DNA of 6,659 bases, taken from contig JAZBPO010000058.1 of the NCBI GenBank assembly GCA_036351675.1, positions 1 through 6,659 on the forward strand. The letters are read 5' to 3'. The first letter of the stretch is position 1; every line of letters starts with the position of its first letter. The notes below the pieces were generated by a model. The model saw only the letters and a program-made list of their open reading frames with translations, was not told the origin of the DNA and made no database searches. Positions 4,518 to 6,659 of the stretch are shown here, one piece after another. The translations under genes and the position numbers were made by a program. The DNA is from JAZBPO01 sp036351675 (lineage in GTDB: Bacteria > Pseudomonadota > Gammaproteobacteria > Pseudomonadales > Azotimanducaceae).

Positions 4518-6659
4518 TCATGGGATCAGGCGTCGCAGCTCCAGGTACACCACGCGTCCGAGCGGATCGAGCTCGTCTGCCGAACTCCCGGCCGGCACGG
4601 CCCCTGTCGCGTCTTCCACGCGGAGCTTCTCTCCGAAGAGGTTGTCCACGCCCAGCGTGAGCCGCGCCCCGCGCAGCCAGGGCAGTTTCTGTGTGGCGGC
4701 TTCTCGAGGAAGAAAGGACCTGAACAGGCGAAGGTCCAGCGTCGTGAGGTCCGAGGTGCGCAGGGCGACGAAGCCATCGGCGGCCGGTAGCGAGTTCGTG
4801 CCGGACTGCCAGTCCAGACGCATGCGCGCGCCCAGGCTGCGATAGGAGAAGCTCGTGCGCAGCGATACGCGATGTGCGGCGCCGCCGCTCGCGCGGCCGC
4901 CTACGGAACGTCCGACGTAGTCGATGGGCTGGGCGCCGGGCGCGAGTCGGAGTTCGTCCTCGAGCAGCCAGACGTGACGCAGGGAGATGGCCAGCCGCCC
5001 GCCGCGATCGCCCCGACCGCCTATGCCGCGCCTCGCACCGCCGCGATCGTCGCCGCCGCGCGCGCGGCTACCCGAGGACCGACGTGATCCATCGCGCGAA
5101 CGTGACTCTTCGCCGATGCGACGCGTGTAGCGCAGGCCCCAGCGCAGTTCGGTCTCACGCGCCTCGTCGACGTTGATCGGCCGTGCATCGAGGCGGACGA
5201 GCGTGCCGTCCGCGTCCCGGACGAAGCGCGACGCAAAGGCCGCCTCGATCTCTTCGCTCGGTGTCGGGAAGCCGATCACCGGGTCCTCGAGCGCGCTCAG
5301 GGACAGATCCGCGTTCAGCGCCAGGTCGAAGCGCTCGAAGGGCTCCAGACGCAGCGCGAACCTTGACGTCGTGCGGCGCGCGGCGCGCAGATCCGGGTTG
5401 CCGCCGGTGACGCGATCGATGGTCACCGACTCCCCGCTGACGAAGTCGAAGACTCGCTGATTCGGCGTAGTGATGACCGGGTCGCCGAGCTGGCCGATGC
5501 CCGGGGCCGACTCCTCGACTGCGTAGGAAGCGATCAGGCGCACGGCCTGGGTCGGTCGCCAGGTGAGCCCGGCGCCGATCGAGGAGAGGGCGCCGAAGTC
5601 GCTCAGTTCGATCAGCTCGCCGTTGAGGTTGGCGCCGATCCGGCCGAAGCCGTCCGAGTCGAGGAGCGGGGCATCGACGCTGCCGCGAAACTCCACGCGG
5701 CCGCGATCGATGCCCTCGTCGCGACTCACGCCCGCGCCTTCCGTCCGGGTGGACAGGTCGGTCAGTTCGTAGCGCAGCGCCGTCGAGACGCTCACGGGGC
5801 CGCCGGGCAGCGCGCCGAAGCTCGAGTTCGCCACCAGCTGGGAGGAGAGGTAGCGGTTGGTCGCCTCGCGAATGTCCACGAGGCGATCGAGGCCGAGCTC
5901 GGCGAAGGGGTTCGCGAGCGGGTCGACGTCCGTTGCGTCGAGGCCGACGTCCGTGTCGGTCTCTCGCTGCGTGCGCTGCAGTTCCGTCAGCCAGGACCAC
6001 TGCCAGCCACCGATTGCGCCGTTCACGGTGACGTCGAGGGCCGCATCGAGGGTCTCGTCGCGACGCGCCAGGGGCCCGGTCGATGCGTCCAGGCGATCGA
6101 GGAGCACGCTCGACGCGAAGGGGGAGAAGGGATTGTCGGGCGAGACGTCGAGCGTGTAGCCCGGTAGACCGAGTTCCGAGATGCGCCGCACGTGCTGCAG
6201 CGTGCCGGTGACCGTGAGCGCGAGGGTCTCGCCGAAGGGTTGCCGGATGCTCGCGGCCAGGTCCACGCGGCGCGCCTCGGGCCGCAGCGTGCGCGCCGGG
6301 CGCACGTCCGTGACGAGCGGTGCGTTCGCCGTCGGCAGCAGCGCTTCGAGCGTGAGCGGCGTGCCCGGATCGTTCGCCGGCAGGCTCGCCGCCGTCACCG
6401 TCTCCCTGGCGAGGGCCGAGAGTGCGGGGTCGAGCTCGCCACCGGCGGTCGCGCTCACATTGCCCTCGGTGCTGAAGGGCCGCCCGCGTGTCGCGACCAC
6501 CAGCTCGCGCTCGGATTCGTGGATCGCCTGCTCCGAGACGATGCCGAGTTCGAGGTTGAAACGCCGCGCGCCGGCGATGCGCAGCCGTTCGATGCTCGCC
6601 CCGAAGGTCTCGCCGGCGCCGGAGCGCGGAGCACGCGCTTCGCCTTCGAGCTCCAGGGA
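4518..6659 (-). CDS. TonB-dependent outer-membrane receptor (5' part cut by window edge)
   Basis: The C-terminal 713 residues of an outer-membrane beta-barrel. Receptors of this type import a ligand such as a siderophore, heme, glycan or vitamin using energy from TonB. Evidence: alternating polar/hydrophobic strands throughout; the hallmark VTGGNPDLRAARRTTSRFALRLEP, matching the GNPxL(x)xE motif of the barrel; TLDLRLFRSF; and a terminal module with VDNLFGEKLRVEDATG, then DELDPLGRVVYLELRRLIP and stop. The frame stays open to the right edge of the window, so the plug domain, TonB box and signal peptide lie outside; a GTG at 6500 is internal, not a start. The last residue is Pro rather than the usual aromatic, though the preceding strand is normal. 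A loop of 39 residues (4995-5111) carries 12 Arg and 12 Gly. The ligand is unknown. It converges on the small membrane protein gene and probably has its own promoter outside the window. Confidence 0.87.
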   Translation of the reverse strand, partial: SLELEGEARAPRSGAGETFGASIERLRIAGARRFNLELGIVSEQAIHESERELVVATRGRPFSTEGNVSATAGGELDPALSALARETVTAASLPANDPGTPLTLEALLPTANAPLVTDVRPARTLRPEARRVDLAASIRQPFGETLALTVTGTLQHVRRISELGLPGYTLDVSPDNPFSPFASSVLLDRLDASTGPLARRDETLDAALDVTVNGAIGGWQWSWLTELQRTQRETDTDVGLDATDVDPLANPFAELGLDRLVDIREATNRYLSSQLVANSSFGALPGGPVSVSTALRYELTDLSTRTEGAGVSRDEGIDRGRVEFRGSVDAPLLDSDGFGRIGANLNGELIELSDFGALSSIGAGLTWRPTQAVRLIASYAVEESAPGIGQLGDPVITTPNQRVFDFVSGESVTIDRVTGGNPDLRAARRTTSRFALRLEPFERFDLALNADLSLSALEDPVIGFPTPSEEIEAAFASRFVRDADGTLVRLDARPINVDEARETELRWGLRYTRRIGEESRSRDGSRRSSGSRARGGDDRGGARRGIGGRGDRGGRLAISLRHVWLLEDELRLAPGAQPIDYVGRSVGGRASGGAAHRVSLRTSFSYRSLGARMRLDWQSGTNSLPAADGFVALRTSDLTTLDLRLFRSFLPREAATQKLPWLRGARLTLGVDNLFGEKLRVEDATGAVPAGSSADELDPLGRVVYLELRRLIP

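Noticed and set aside
3933..4790. 285-codon plus-strand open frame across the noncoding gap into the receptor
   Set aside because: It runs over the small membrane gene in another frame and antisense to the receptor's conserved C-terminus; no ribosome site or domain.
5155..6000. 281-codon minus-strand frame inside the receptor gene
   Set aside because: It is frame-shifted from the receptor, whose barrel motifs run continuously through this stretch, so there is no sign of a second gene.
6498..6500. GTG at 6500 as the receptor's start codon
   Set aside because: The frame remains open with barrel-like sequence to 6659, and there is no ribosome site or signal peptide, so the codon is internal.

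Overview
The window is GC-rich and densely coding. Its genes are typical of a free-living, probably aquatic, Gram-negative proteobacterium: an OmpR-type response regulator, exported proteins with Sec signal peptides, a TonB-dependent outer-membrane receptor, and short membrane-anchored proteins of the TolB/TPR-sensor and DUF6090 types. I cannot place it below phylum from sequence alone. Gammaproteobacteria (Xanthomonadales-like) or Alphaproteobacteria are the likeliest, and this is inference.

Layout, left to right. (1) Bases 1-670, minus strand: the first 223 residues of an OmpR-family response regulator, whose C-terminus runs off the left edge. (2) Bases 671-847: a divergent intergenic region with a direct hexamer repeat at 10-bp spacing (CGTCAC-N4-CGTCAC), the geometry OmpR/PhoB-type regulators bind. 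(3) Bases 848-2839, plus strand: a tight three-gene cluster, probably one operon. It encodes an exported Ala/Glu-rich helical protein, an integral-membrane sterol desaturase/fatty-acid hydroxylase family enzyme with all its His clusters, and a small exported protein with four EF-hands. (4) Bases 2840-3892: a scarred stretch. On the minus strand is a membrane protein equal to the N-terminal anchor of TolB/TPR-type sensor proteins, ending at a stop exactly where the conserved TolB-like domain should begin. On the plus strand is a DUF6090-like N-terminal anchor that runs out of frame into the last 20 codons of a second EF-hand gene. (5) Bases 3995-4195, plus: a 66-residue two-helix membrane protein with a strong ribosome binding site. 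(6) Bases 4196-4517: no convincing gene; it holds a strong GC-rich hairpin. (7) Bases 4518-6659, minus: the C-terminal 713 residues of a TonB-dependent receptor with an unusual Arg/Gly-rich loop; its plug domain and start lie beyond the right edge.

Working picture. The regulator and the divergent exported helical protein resemble the cpxRA/cpxP layout of envelope-stress loci, and the same plus-strand transcript would carry a membrane lipid- or sterol-modifying oxygenase and a probable periplasmic calcium-binding protein. An envelope or lipid response controlled by the regulator is a reasonable hypothesis, but nothing in the window proves it. The middle stretch records at least one deletion or recombination that left gene fragments. 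I see no tRNA, rRNA, CRISPR array, transposase or phage gene.
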